Assembly: GCA_900095095.1 (NCBI GenBank) | Contig: FMBT01000291.1 | Coordinates: forward strand, 744,001 to 808,000 | Direction of reading: 5' to 3' | DNA length: 64,000 nucleotides | Source: Fragilariopsis cylindrus CCMP1102 | Lineage: Eukaryota; Bacillariophyta; Bacillariophyceae; Bacillariales; Bacillariaceae | Part shown: one piece after another, positions 43,733-57,715 of the stretch | Numbering within the stretch: position 1 is the stretch's first letter | How the letters are laid out: each line of letters starts with the position of its first letter | Notes under the pieces: model-generated | Seen by the model: the letters and a program-made list of their open reading frames with translations, nothing else | Databases searched by the model: none | What the model was told of the DNA's origin: nothing | Program-made: the position numbers and the translations under genes

Positions 43733-44232
43733 ATTAATTGAACTATCTATTCAATTTGATCCGACTGCTATGATTGCTATGATTACTATGATTGATTGCT
43801 TGATTTGATTCCGCAAATCTTGTTATCGAATTTATATTACTGCAACGATTAGATAGTCCCACTAAATTGAGTAACCGGAATTTTTTTCGTCGTCGATGAA
43901 GTTGTTGACTTTTCTCCCAAGATTTCTTGAATGTAATACGTCGTAACGTTTCTTCTCGCCCCAACAATCATCATCGAAGCGCATCAACGAAGATAGAACA
44001 TGAAGCAACAGCTGGATTTCGAGAAATAAATTCTTGACACGACTTCCGAAATTCTGTTCTCAGCTCACCCCGCGCGAAAATTTCATCGAACAGGTCGAAT
44101 TTTCGCGTGTGACGTCATCGCTATACAAAAATTGAACATCCATAAAGCTCGTTCATGAATACAAGTCAACTCTACAGTATCGGCATCCACTCTTTGCTAT
44201 TGAGGAAGTACAATAAACAACTGGTAATAACG
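43733..44232. other. Divergent promoter region
   Basis: 500 bp between two divergent genes, both with possible plastid leaders. Contains GCGCGAAAA at 44072-44080, TTTTCGCG at 44100-44106 and TGACGTCA at 44110-44117. The minus ORF 43743-43967 has no recognisable features and is not supported. Confidence 0.5.
44110..44117. promoter_or_regulatory. CRE/bZIP-type palindrome TGACGTCA
   Basis: Perfect TGACGTCA 116 bp upstream of the preferred ATG of the plastid [2Fe-2S] protein. TGACGT-type elements are established CO2/cAMP- and light-responsive bZIP/aureochrome sites in the diatom Phaeodactylum; activity here is inferred. Confidence 0.5.
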
Positions 44233-44688
44233 ATGATTATGTCGAATACTACTACTGCTAATAGTAAGAATATTACCTTTCTTCTCCTTTCGATCGCCGT
44301 CCTATCGGGCGCATTCGGACCTTCCCACCGTGTTCCTTATCAACAAAAAATACAGCAGCAACAAAATCAAAAGCGAAGAATCGGATTATTATTATTATTT
44401 TCCACTAGTAGTAGTACTACATTGGAAGAAGGATCGACTGTTGTGGTATGCACTGGTCCAACTTGTTCAAAGACGGGTGGAAAGAAAGCATTGGTGTACT
44501 TTCAAGAATTGGCACCCGATATAGGTGTTACGGTAGAAACTGTGAAATGTGTTTCAGAATGTGCTGAATGTGCATTAGGGCCGAATGTTGAAATTCGAAG
44601 AAAAGGTGATGATGGACCATTCTTTCCAATTGAAAATAGAATTAAATTAGAGGATGATGTGAAGAAGGTTCTTGGTATGATCGAATAA
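44233..44688 (+). CDS. Plastid-targeted thioredoxin-like [2Fe-2S] ferredoxin
   Basis: 151 aa from ATG 44233 (an in-frame ATG also exists at 44155, but the later one puts the signal peptide near the N-terminus). The leader has a hydrophobic core ([14 protein letters not shown]) ending in GAFGP, the diatom ASAFAP-type motif, then a basic, Gln-rich transit segment. The mature domain has [14 protein letters not shown] and [14 protein letters not shown]: four cysteines in the C-x4-C / C-x3-C order of thioredoxin-fold 2Fe-2S proteins related to the NuoE 24 kDa subunit. A stromal electron-transfer or Fe-S role is inferred. Complete, with no frame break. Confidence 0.85.
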   Translation: MIMSNTTTANSKNITFLLLSIAVLSGAFGPSHRVPYQQKIQQQQNQKRRIGLLLLFSTSSSTTLEEGSTVVVCTGPTCSKTGGKKALVYFQELAPDIGVTVETVKCVSECAECALGPNVEIRRKGDDGPFFPIENRIKLEDDVKKVLGMIE

Positions 44689-45053
44689 AAAAAACAAGAC
44701 ATGGGCAACAAAATTGCTTTATCTTATCGTGTGTTTTTCTTTTATTTTATTTGAGCGATATTCGGTACTCTCGACAGTGTAAATAACATGATTCTTATAT
44801 TGCAAACAGTACACAAAGAAACAAAGATATCGGCAATCGACATAGATTGTGTTTCTATTCTTAATATCGAATTATATCTCTTTCTACGTTTATATCTTAC
44901 ACTACAGTACTCTATTACCAAAAAAAAACGACCGAAGAGATCACACACACACACACAATAGGATCGAATATAGTCACAACCAAAAGAAAGATAAACATAG
45001 ATGGATTTCTTAACAGCGTAGCACTATGTGATAGTATTAATTTAATTAAGTTA
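44689..45053. other. 3' intergenic region between convergent genes
   Basis: About 365 bp with an (AC)n microsatellite at about 44941-44958. No gene. Confidence 0.5.
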
Positions 45054-46630
45054 TTACTCCTCCACTATTTGATACTGATCAAGATATCCTCTTACAACCT
45101 CATACGTTAAAAACATCAATGCCGAATTCGGTACTACCTTACATAAATGGACACCCATTCCTGAATACAATGATTTGAAACCCTCCTCCGAGGCCATAAC
45201 TCCAAGTGTTTCCCACATCCCTTTCTGGTACTTGAACACACCTGCTTGTGCCTGTTCTCTCATTCGAGTTCGTGCTACCTCGTGTGGGTACGTCGCCACG
45301 GCGGCAATACACTTAGAACAAGCTGCAGCCCAAAAATATTGCACATTCGATAATTCCTGACTGGGTACTAGTCCGTCTTCGGAACGTTGCTTATTTTGTC
45401 GAGTAATCAATCGACTCTTCACTTTTTCGTAAATAACGAATTGCAATGCACCCTCTGCACAGCCCCAATAACTCGCTGAAATTCCCTTATAAAATCCTCC
45501 GATGCCCTCCTCTTTGAATATTGTTTTGATTGCGTCACCATATCCAGCATATTGTCTTTGACCTGCAGCCGTATCGATTAGAAGTTGCATCCTCGTTCGG
45601 ACCATCCAAATTGGGCTAGTAAGAGTGTTACCAACAATCCCTGCACTAAATCCAGCAATCATTGCATTCGGTGGAGAACCTTCGGGTAAGGTCGGATGGA
45701 GAAAAGTTTTCATTCTTTGATACGCATAAAAGTATGCCGATCGAGATGGAATAATTCCTATTAGCGTTGGTGGAAGACCACGAAAGAATCCAGAAACTCC
45801 ATCCGCATTAAAATCGTCTTAGCAATATCTATGGGATGCCCTGCAGCTTTATTAGAAGATTGAAGTTGTGTTTTAACAACCTCTAATGGATTAGTTATAC
45901 AAGCAGCAACTGTACCTGCTGCTCCACCCGAGAGTAATCTTTATTTTATTTTATCATATTGTTCATAGTTAAACCAAAAATTATATCATATCGAAAAAAG
46001 TGGCCATAGAGGCAAAGATATTCAAAGAAACATTGTTATGAGCACAACATATACATATATATAATATATATATATACAGCGAGCAGCGTCCAGATCGAAG
46101 TTGGAAAATTGCATGAATATAAAAATTTAAGGATGATCAACTGAAACGAAAGGAAATCAATCAACCCAAACTTACTTGAGAGTCTCCATTCGTCGTGCCG
46201 TCATGGTCCGGACAACATTTCCTGCAGCGGCTGATCCTCCTCGTACATCAGATTCGATTTTTTTAATAGCAACGTCGAGAAGTTTAGGTGATGATATATT
46301 TCCTCCTCCTCGTCGATATTTTCGTGGCAGATTATTACTATTCTTCGATCCGAATGATGAGATTTGTGGATATTGTTCTTCCTCTTCTTGTTGATGTGAT
46401 GTTGTTGCTGATTCTGATTCATCGAAAAATAATTCATTGCCGGTAGACTATTTCCAATACTATTGGAAAATAAAGGCCCTGCTTCGACGACATTGTAACC
46501 TATACTGCTAGCAACGTTACGTTGCAGAGAAGAGATAGAAGTTTCATTATTGTGTTGTATACTGTCGATGCTTTGGATTATGCTCGATGGTCGAATTGAC
46601 CGTGTAGATCCAAGATTGTTACTCGTAGAG
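45054..46630 (-). CDS. Mitochondrial carrier, pyrimidine-nucleotide type (SLC25A33/36-Rim2-like)
   Basis: Exon 2 is 45054-45938, intron 45939-46175 (donor GTAAGT, acceptor AAAAG type), exon 1 upstream; the codon joins exactly as K-L-L-S-G-G. Three carrier repeats carry NPLEVVKTQLQ, SPIWMVRTRMQ and YPHEVARTRMRE. The Trp in repeat 2 and the GCAEGALQFVIYEK and KVVPNSALMFLTYE blocks are typical of Rim2/SLC25A33/36, which move pyrimidine (deoxy)nucleotides into mitochondria. Exon 1 codes a long acidic, Gln/Ser-rich N-terminal extension, unusual for carriers. One base is missing near 45812 (TTTTAATG where TTTTAAATG restores the frame) and one near 46437. The exact start lies between about 46550 and 46650 and is unresolved. 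Confidence 0.8.
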
Positions 46631-47061
46631 TGAGAGAGTGTGACAGTGACACATCAACATTCAATATGAAGCACATCATCGAATCGAAGCGAATCGAAAT
46701 TAAAGATGTGATGTTTATGTCATTTTTGATTTTTGTTTTGTTGGCGTTGTGATAGGTTATGAACCCTTTATGACACTTCTAGTCCCATTTCGACATTATT
46801 TCGTGATTAAAGCAAATCTAAGCTGGACCATCCTACCATACGTGAATGAGATTAAGATTTAAGTCAGAAACCAACAACAACGCAACAATAAGGACCACGA
46901 AAAGCAGAAAGCAAAATACACAAAATAATACAACACACAACACACCATCGCAGGTTAGAAGCAACACATCGATAGTCCCGACCATAATATCGTTAGGTAT
47001 TGATATTAGATATTATTGAGTGTATAAAGCATCAAACGAACTTAGTCCAGACAGAATTATC
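46631..47061. other. Divergent promoter region
   Basis: Between the carrier gene and the TPR-prefoldin gene, divergently transcribed. AT-rich; no RNA or repeat recognised. Confidence 0.4.
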
Positions 47062-48140
47062 ATGAGTACCGGGAAAACAGCCGAAGAATACAAGGGGTAC
47101 GTATGTGATGCAATATTATCTGCATCGTCGTCATCGTCGTCATTGTATAGTTTACGGCTTATCGGATAAGATGATTGTTCCTCACTATTTGTATTATTTT
47201 CCTTTTCATTGTTATTTTTTTACTCTTTTTTCTTGCAGACTAGGAAATGAGGCATTCGCAAAGCGTGACTACAAAATAGCTATTGAATGCTATACGAAGG
47301 CAATTCAACGAGAACCTAAAAATCATATTTTTTATTCAAACAGGAGGTACGACAATCAAACTACAGTATACAAACGTAAAAATAGCCGTTTTTCTCGTTT
47401 TGTATATTGTTAAGGTAAATGAATGGCTGCATAAACTGATTTTCGTTTTTTTTCTTCTTTTTCTTCTTTAAATATATAGTGCTTCTCATGCAGGTTTACA
47501 GGCATGGGATGATTCGACAAAGGATGCAAAAGAATGTATTCGATTAAATCCAGAATTTATAAAGGGATATTACCGACTAGCCACGGCTCAACTAGAATCA
47601 AAATCGTACGATGCAGCAGAAGCAACCATTAGACAAGGTTTAGGTCTTGATGCTAACAATTCACAACTATTGAAGATTTTACGGAGTGTTAAATTATATA
47701 GAAAAGCGGCCGCTGCAGCAGCATCATCATCCAATAATAACTCGTCTGTAGCAACAACAACAGCACCCGGTAATACCAATAATAGACAACTTGATACAGC
47801 CACCACACGAGAATTGCATGATTTACAAATGCAATATGGAACAACAGCACGAGAATACAATACCGTAAATGCTAATTTGAACAAGGCACAACGGGAAGAG
47901 AAGATGTATGGGATTACTCTTTCGGAAGTAGAACAAAGTCCATCGGCTAGTGGAAATTACTTCCGTAGTGTAGGAAAATTGTTCCTTCAATCAACAAAAC
48001 CAGAAGTAACAGAACATTTACAAAGTAATATCGATAATCAAAAGAAAACACAAGAAGAACTTACAGGAAAAAAGGATTATCTTGAAAAAAGATTAAAATC
48101 ACAACAAATGAATATGAAGGAATTGTCACAACAACAGTAA
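47062..48140 (+). CDS. TPR - prefoldin subunit 1 fusion co-chaperone
   Basis: Exons 47062-47096, 47239-47346 and 47480-48140; donors GTACGT and GTACGA, acceptors TTGCAG and ATATAG; all phases join, giving 267 aa. Residues about 10-100 are TPR repeats of the STI1/SGT type (GNEAFAKRDYKIAIECYTKAI, then the LNPEFIKGYYRLATAQLE stretch). After an Ala/Ser/Asn linker, residues about 150-267 form a prefoldin beta subunit: coiled coil, MYGITLSEVEQ, YFRSVGKLFLQSTK, coiled coil (KKDYLEKRLK). TPRs of this type bind Hsp70/Hsp90 tails and prefoldin delivers actin and tubulin to the chaperonin CCT, so the fusion would link the two systems. No frame breaks. Confidence 0.88.
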
Positions 48141-48248
48141 AATTAATAACAAAATATAGTTTGAATCAATCGAATCATAAAATGATAATGATATCAGTCT
48201 CTCAACTACCAAAAATTGTATAATACAGTGTAAAGAAATAAATTGTGA

Positions 48249-51200
48249 TTAGCGCATTATTTTATTAGCTGAATTAGTATTGTTGCTTTCGTTGACTGTA
48301 CGATTCCTTTTCCTTTCTCGAGATCTCATATTTCTTACTTTCGAACGAAGTCTTTTATTGTCTCTAAAATCAGGAGAGGACGAGAGAAATTCTTCTGCTT
48401 TCTGTGCAGCATCCCGACTACTAGATTTTTCCCATGTATCCAACACAGTCTGATAGCTTTTAAAATCTGGTTTATGAAGCAAGATACTGTTGTCGTATAA
48501 TTGATGCATTTGCATCAACACTTTTGTTGCCCTCTCTGCTGCGTTACGATCTTTTGATCGTCTCCATGCTGCCAGAATCACTGTGAAGGTAGCTTGTTGG
48601 GGTCTTCTTGATTCTAAAGAGTTCTCACAAAAAGATGCAACAAGTTCATATGCCCATTGCTCTGCTTTTGCCAAGTTACCCTGTCTAGCAAAAGCATTGA
48701 TGACCGTGTTGTATGAAACCACATCTGGTTCTTTTATATTTTTCTCAAAGAATGATGCTGCTCTATCACCATTGTTTCTCTGAGCCCATGCATTAAGAAT
48801 CATGTTGCACATGATAGTGTCGGGCGGAGCAACAATTTCCCCTTTTTCATAAGCGGCTTCTAGTTCATTCACATATTTTTCGGCTTTTATAGGATCCCTC
48901 GCATTGCAGTACATTATAACTATCGCTACTTGAGCGGCAAGATTAAGAGGCAAAGAACCGTCGGGGGATATGTTTAATTTTTCTATCCAGTACTTGATGC
49001 GGTCGACGTTACCTTGTTTCGACCATGCAACAATCGTACTCCCGTACATTTCTGCGAGGAGCTTTTGTTCTTCGTCGTCGAATGCGGAAGATTTGTTTTG
49101 GTTAAATTTGTGCTTCCATGATTGCTCATCGTGTAATTGCAGAAATAATTCTTCGACAGCCTGAGCTTGTGAGCCCTCTTGTGCTAATGCTCGCATTACG
49201 ATCGCCCACATTTTTAAACTGGTTATTTCTTTCCCCCTTAGCCATCCCAGTACTGCCTTTCCTTGGTTCGCTGAGATACCCAATAAAAGCTGTTGCAGAG
49301 ACCCCTCTTCAGTGAGAAAATTATCTTCACATAATATTTGAAGTAAAACCAGCGAGTCTATATCTCTAGATGGTCGTTCTGCATTATGATGACTATATTG
49401 ATTGCGGTACCAGTCCAATAAATGGATCGTACAAGATACAATAGCACTTTCACTCATTTCTTCTAATTTTGCATATGCCAACAGCCATTCAATAGCTTTC
49501 TGTGAATCCTGTGTAGATAAGAATACTCTAATCAGCATCCTGTACGTCGTAGCATTAGGTTTGAGATTTAATGTTTTCATTTGTTTTAGTACATTTTTGG
49601 CTTCGACAATATTCTCTGCCTTTTCACAGGCATTCAGCCAAGCGTGAAAGAAGCCACGATCCAAGCTCAGGTGCCTTGATGATTTCTTATCTTTGTTGTC
49701 TTCGTCGTTTATTCGATCTTGAGCATTGTATACTGAAATACACTGTTGTGCAAGCTCCTGAACTTTTTTCAAATCTCGTCCATTGGCTTTAATTGCTGAT
49801 GTGTACGTAGCAATGTTAGGTGACGTAGAATCAACCATTTGCAGTCTCGAAAGGACCCTATTGGCCTCATTTGCATTCTCTTGACGAGCATATCCCTCCA
49901 AAAGAGCATTATAGGTTTGCAAGTTGGGTGGGATAACCTTCCAAATAGTGTCACATTTACTCGGTGACGAAAATAAGTCGTTGATTGTCGCATTTCCATC
50001 ATAAGTAGAGATGTCACCGTCCTTATTGTCGGGAGCATGAACTTGTTGGTAAAATTCCCAGAAGTCTTCCAAGACTTGCTGTCCCTTCTCTGGTTGGTTA
50101 TGAGCAATAGCATATGCCGAAACGACGCGATTCCAAGCAATAGTATCAGGTGGATTGTGTGAATGTCCCGATAGGTATCGTCGTGCAAGTTCTTTTAGAT
50201 ATGATTCTGCAACGTATGGATCATGTAGAGCCCAAACGTGAATCAGTGATAGTAGGAGGGTACCATTCGGATCATTTATTGTCTGTCGTTCCCCCTGATC
50301 ATTATTATTATTATTGTGTATTTTTGATTTATTGTGATTGTCAGGATTGTGGTCTTCCGCCCATTCTTTTACTAGTGCTTCGCAGCGTTGCGGTGCTAAC
50401 TCGTGCCCTGTAAGTACATGTGCTTTCAACATCGTACGTAACGTAACTTCGTCCGGGCGTACTAAAGAATCTTGTTTTGACTCTTGCCACATCCAAGCCC
50501 AAAGAGATTGACAAAAATCTATATCAACCACTTGTTGATTTTTCCTGCAGTAACATTATTTTTATTGTTATTATTATTATCATAGCGGTTCTGTCCTTTT
50601 GTTGATCTTGTTCTTGTTTTAATATTGCGATTGTCATTATTATGAGTCGCCACAGCATCGAGTATGGTATTATACGATTGTACGTTGGGAATTAACAAAT
50701 TGGAATGCTGTCTATATGTATCGAGTTTAGCAAGAACTTGAGATGGAGTCAATGATTTATCATACGTAGCAGAGTGACTTGCTTTCATCGAGCTTGCAGG
50801 ATTAGATTGTACTTTAGTAGAATTCGTAGACGGGCTATATTTTGTTTCCATAGATGAAGAATGGGTTAAGACAACTCGAACGAGCTGTCCATTGTAGAGT
50901 ATGATGATGATCATTGGACTGTTCCAGAGCAACGAGACGATCAATTAATGCAAAGGCTAATCCCACTTCGACCGGCTTGTCTCTATAAATTTCGTAATCT
51001 GTTTGGGATGATTCAAAATTATCAATGCCCTCCAATAATGACGACACAGACGAGTATGATGATGATGGTACTTCATTTTCCGTACGTTCTCCTTTAACTG
51101 CTGCTGTAATTTGAAGTAAGTCATCCAATAAAGTTTGAATTGTCGTGGCAGCTTCATCAGGGCTCAACTGTAGAATTTTTGAAAGTTTTGTTCGTCCTTG

Positions 51201-51618
51201 TTTTCTGCAGTCGCTGCTGCCGCCGTTCAGAAGAAGTAGAGTCGTCATCCACCGCCAGCAGTGAAAGAGCAGAAGTAGTACGATCTAAGAAGTCTTTGAC
51301 ACGTGAATTCCAATGTATCACCTCGTTGGTTTCGTCGTTGGCATAATGTGTGTTCATTGAAAGGGACCGGTATAAAAATTGAGGGATCCGTGGTTGTGAT
51401 AGTACTTGTGGCGACGATGAATAGTATAGACGAAGCTGCCCAATCATTGCCGGACCCAGAGTTGTGAGATAGCGAACGTGATTACCATCATCCGTTACCA
51501 TCCATGAACACCTTGACGATACGACAACACATTGGTTGTGAGTGTGATGGTTAAGCTGACGACGACGACGACAACGATCGACCAGCGTTAAAAACCGAAA
51601 ATTGCTCTTGTTCCGCAT
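48249..51618 (-). CDS. Pentatricopeptide repeat (PPR) protein, frame breaks
   Basis: Start at ATG 51618 (the open frame extends upstream only with TTG). The N-terminus is basic (MRNKSNFRFLTLVDRCRRRRQ), like a mitochondrial or plastid leader. Many PPR units follow, for example VQSYNTILDAVATH, LQTYNALLEGYARQENANEA, ATYTSAIKANGR, ATTYRMLIRVF, DVVSYNTVINAFARQGNLAKA. The C-terminus is Arg-rich. PPR proteins bind organellar RNA base by base and act in processing, editing or translation. Breaks occur near 51200, 50880 and 50533; the last is an A5 run where A6 keeps the frame. The open ORF 48249-50531 is long and clean, so the gene is probably functional. Confidence 0.85.
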
Positions 51619-52023
51619 CGTTTCCTCCCTCGACAATTATTTCCTATCCATTACTATTGCAATGCATCTTCGTCGATACGGTAGGAGGTATTTTTCTTTT
51701 GCTTCCGATACTGATGAATGGTAATAGGCTCATATGCATCAAAGCATCTAAAATCTTAAAAAAATTGGTAAATTATACAAATTAAAAATACTTCTTACCG
51801 GTATAACTTACGGTAACTTATTACGGTGTAACGTTAGGTTTCAAGTTTGATAATAAAAACTAATTAAGTTTTGAGTCGCAAGTGGAGCGAGTTCTCGCTC
51901 AGTCACAGACATCATTTTTTTTAAATAAAAAAAAACTTTCAAATTACAAAGCAAAGACAAGAGAGTTGGAAATGGGAATACGGTAGCATCAAGATCGGTA
52001 ATACAGTAGTAGAGTAATATAAA
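51619..52023. other. Divergent promoter region
   Basis: About 400 bp between the PPR gene and the sulfotransferase-like gene. Contains A/T runs and short gtaactta repeats near 51800. No gene. Confidence 0.45.
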
Positions 52024-53816
52024 ATGAGAAATACCGCCACGCATGTCAACGATGGGGCACCTCCCTTAACAAAAGGATCTTCTAGCAGCGACGACGGTTT
52101 TAGTGCGGATTCGGATGATGACACTAAATCGGAGGAAAGGAGTCGCCGTCATCGTCATCGTCATCGTGGTGGTGGTGCTCCTGCTAATGCTACTGGTGGT
52201 AAAGGTCGTCGTCGGAATCGTGGCGAACGTCGTGGTGGAGCAGGTGAAAAGATCAAAATATTTTCACCTGTAGTGATTGTCCTCTTGATCGGTGTACTAC
52301 TGTCACTTCTTGATGTGTTTTATATAATGAAACACTTGGACGAATCATCCTCGACCGATGACGTGATACCCACAACAACATCTTTGGCAGAAATCCAATC
52401 TCAGAGCGTTGATAATAGCCACGATGAAGACAACACCAGCAATAATAGGAATAATAAAAATAAAAATATTGACAGCAATAATCCAATTGCAGGCAGAGAG
52501 GAGATTATTAAAATAATAACAGATGCTGGTATATCTTTCGATCCCGTCGAAGATGCTGACCTTATCGAGGAACTCCCTCTCTGGTCGGAAGTGACAGAAA
52601 TGTATGGTACAAAACCTGTCCTACATGGATTTAATGAGGGGAATTGTCAACGATTTCAAGCTTCGTCCGATCCAGGGGAACACTTCTTAGGTACAGCGGG
52701 AACGTTCAATACCGGAACCAATTTGATGTCAGAATTATTAATTTCCAATTGTATGATGCCGGAACGAATGAAGAAATATGGTCACACATCTAGGGGGGTC
52801 AGATGGCAGGTCAGTTTATGATTGATTTAATTCAATTCGATTCTTGTTGTTTTGCACTATTCATTTCACAAATACGTATCATTATTATATGGTTCAACTC
52901 AACTCACTTTATATTATTTACGTATTCCTAACGGTAGGTTCCCTGGGGTAAGCATTCTCCCGCCGGGGATAGACAATACCGAGAAGAACACAAAACCTTG
53001 AAGGATAAGAATGTTGACGCTAACGAAATCATGCCCATGGTAACTATTCGTGACCCACTATTTTGGCTTAAAAGTATGTGCCGACATCATTATACTGCTA
53101 TGTGGATAGGACGGGAACACTTAGATCATTGTCCAAACTTTCTAGACAAAGATTTAACAACAAGGGTTAAATACGATGGATTTATTCGTAGATACGACTC
53201 CTTGCTGGATTTATGGAGTAAGTTTTTCTTCTTCCTTTGTTTTCGCTCCTCCCATCTGTCGTATTGGATACAGCTCACTAACCTTGATTTTATTCTACCG
53301 CACTTTTTCTTCTTACAAGATGCGTATTATACAGAATATATAAATATCGATATACCTGTAAGAAAACATATCACACCGTCAACACATACGTATGATGAAA
53401 TGAAAGGTAAAATAATCTGTATTCGAAGCGTTTTTCTAACAGCTTTTCATCCTGTTTCTTTTCTCTCCCTTGTATCGTCGAAATTGCGTACTCATTACAA
53501 ATAATAGATCTTGCTGGTAAGATTCGAAGACTTAATTTTTCATACCGAAGAAGTCATTACAAAAGTTTGTGAATGCGCCGGTGGTAGGAGAAGTTCTCCA
53601 ACAAAATTCCGTTATGTAGTCGATTCAGCGAAGAAAGGAAAAGGATCACACGGAAAGGATCGAACGGGTTTTGTTGATGCATTAGTTAGGTACGGTACGG
53701 TAGCTAAACGATACGCTGGTTACGAATCAAAAGAAGACTTGTCTTTTATTCAAAAAAATGTTGATCCAACATTAATGAGATTAATGCAATATTCTCCCAT
53801 ACAAGTAGATCCATAA
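52024..53816 (+). CDS. Membrane-anchored sulfotransferase-like protein, four exons
   Basis: Exons 52024-52809, 52938-53217, 53320-53406 and about 53508-53816; introns begin GTCAGT, GTAAGT and GTAAAA. The cytosolic tail is Arg/His/Gly-rich, followed by one TM helix (about 80-101: FSPVVIVLLIGVLLSLLDVFYI), a low-complexity Asn stem and a lumenal domain: type II, Golgi-like. The domain has FNTGTNLMSELL (PAPS 5'-phosphosulfate loop), TIRDPLFWLKSMCRHHYTAM (3'-phosphate motif) and LVRFEDLIFHTEEV, the order of the diatom sulfotransferase-like family. Acceptor unknown. The last junction is out of frame by one base, so a base is probably missing near 53505. Confidence 0.8.
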
Positions 53817-54044
53817 GAATACCGGCACTGAAGAGCCGCTAGTTACGCTACTATTAGCTCTATTCAATACAACAACGAGATACAAATTAGATTTTCTAAA
53901 TAATTGAGATAAGATTATAGATAATAACCATTAAATTTATTTCATTTTTTGTTGTAATTTATTTTTTACCCTAGATGATGAGATGTTACATGATGTAGTC
54001 AATTTGCTTCCAATCAACTGAATTCCTGAGCACTCGTAATATGA
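53817..54044. other. 3' intergenic region between convergent genes
   Basis: Short AT-rich spacer; nothing recognised. Confidence 0.4.
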
Positions 54045-56889
<2,845 letters not shown>

Positions 56890-57395
56890 GATTTTATTAT
56901 TAAATTTGGACTATTGCGTGTTTTTAAGAGTGGATCGTGTTTCTTTATCTTTTTCGTTGCTCTATTTTAAACAATGAATAACGAGATGGTTGACTTCGAA
57001 CTATTTTCCTTGTTGGTGGTGGTATTGTTGTGTTTGTGTTTACTTTTATTGAATAGACCACTGACGAAAGACTTCTATGATATATTTTTATAATGGACAA
57101 TGGTCGCAATAAAATTATGCTGTGTTCTGTCATGTTTGAGGCATGATTTATTGCGTGACCACGCGGTAGAAACGAATGAATATGAATCTGAATCACTGTA
57201 AAATTCTCGCTATTTTCCGAGAGATTTCGAAGCTAAAAGAAAAGAGTTCATACGGGACTGGATTATGGTCTGACTCAAATTTAAGTCTTGGCAAGAGTAA
57301 TCTTCTCAAATCTTTGTAAAGGCTCGCTTGCTCGTTTGTTAGATCATGTTCTTGTCGATCTCTTCTTTAAGATTGATTGATTGATCGATGGTTCT
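56890..57395. other. Upstream region of CDC48 up to the copia LTR
   Basis: About 500 bp. Minus-strand ORFs at 56945-57196 have no support. Should contain the CDC48 promoter, with a retrotransposon 3' LTR starting about 0.5 kb upstream of the gene. Confidence 0.45.
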
Positions 57396-57662
57396 TGCTA
57401 ATAATATATACAAAATACAAAGCTTGGTAGTTGGTAAATCGTAAATCTTAAAGTTATGATAGCTAGACTAACTGCACATCTTTCGTCCCAAACCATTCAA
57501 TGGCTAGGATATGCCTCTAATCCAAGTGGTGTCATCTATATCTTGTATAGAAGCTCTTGACCACTCATTCTAAAGAGGTGCGACGTGTCATCTTATCCAT
57601 GTCTGGAATTCCATAATATGACTCGTTTGACTCAATCTATTGCTATACCGTTCCTTCTAGCA
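57396..57662 (-). repeat. Candidate 3' LTR of second copia element
   Basis: In sense orientation it starts TGCTAGAAGG directly after ATGGGGGG and ends ATTAGCA, giving a TGCTA..TAGCA inverted end; 267 bp, close to the 264 bp LTR of the other element. There is no second copy in the window to prove it. The left flank GTTCT (57391-57395) would be the target duplication. Confidence 0.5.
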
Positions 57663-57671
57663 CCCCCCATA
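57663..57671 (-). other. Candidate polypurine tract of second copia element
   Basis: Plus strand ccccccata; in sense tATGGGGGG directly before the putative LTR start TG. Confidence 0.55.
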
Positions 57672-57715
57672 GGTGTACTAATAGGTTTATACCAATCTAT
57701 ATATATATATATCTT

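Noticed and set aside
43743-43967. 74-codon minus-strand ORF upstream of the three-exon gene
   Set aside because: NHSNHS low complexity from simple repeats; no conserved features.
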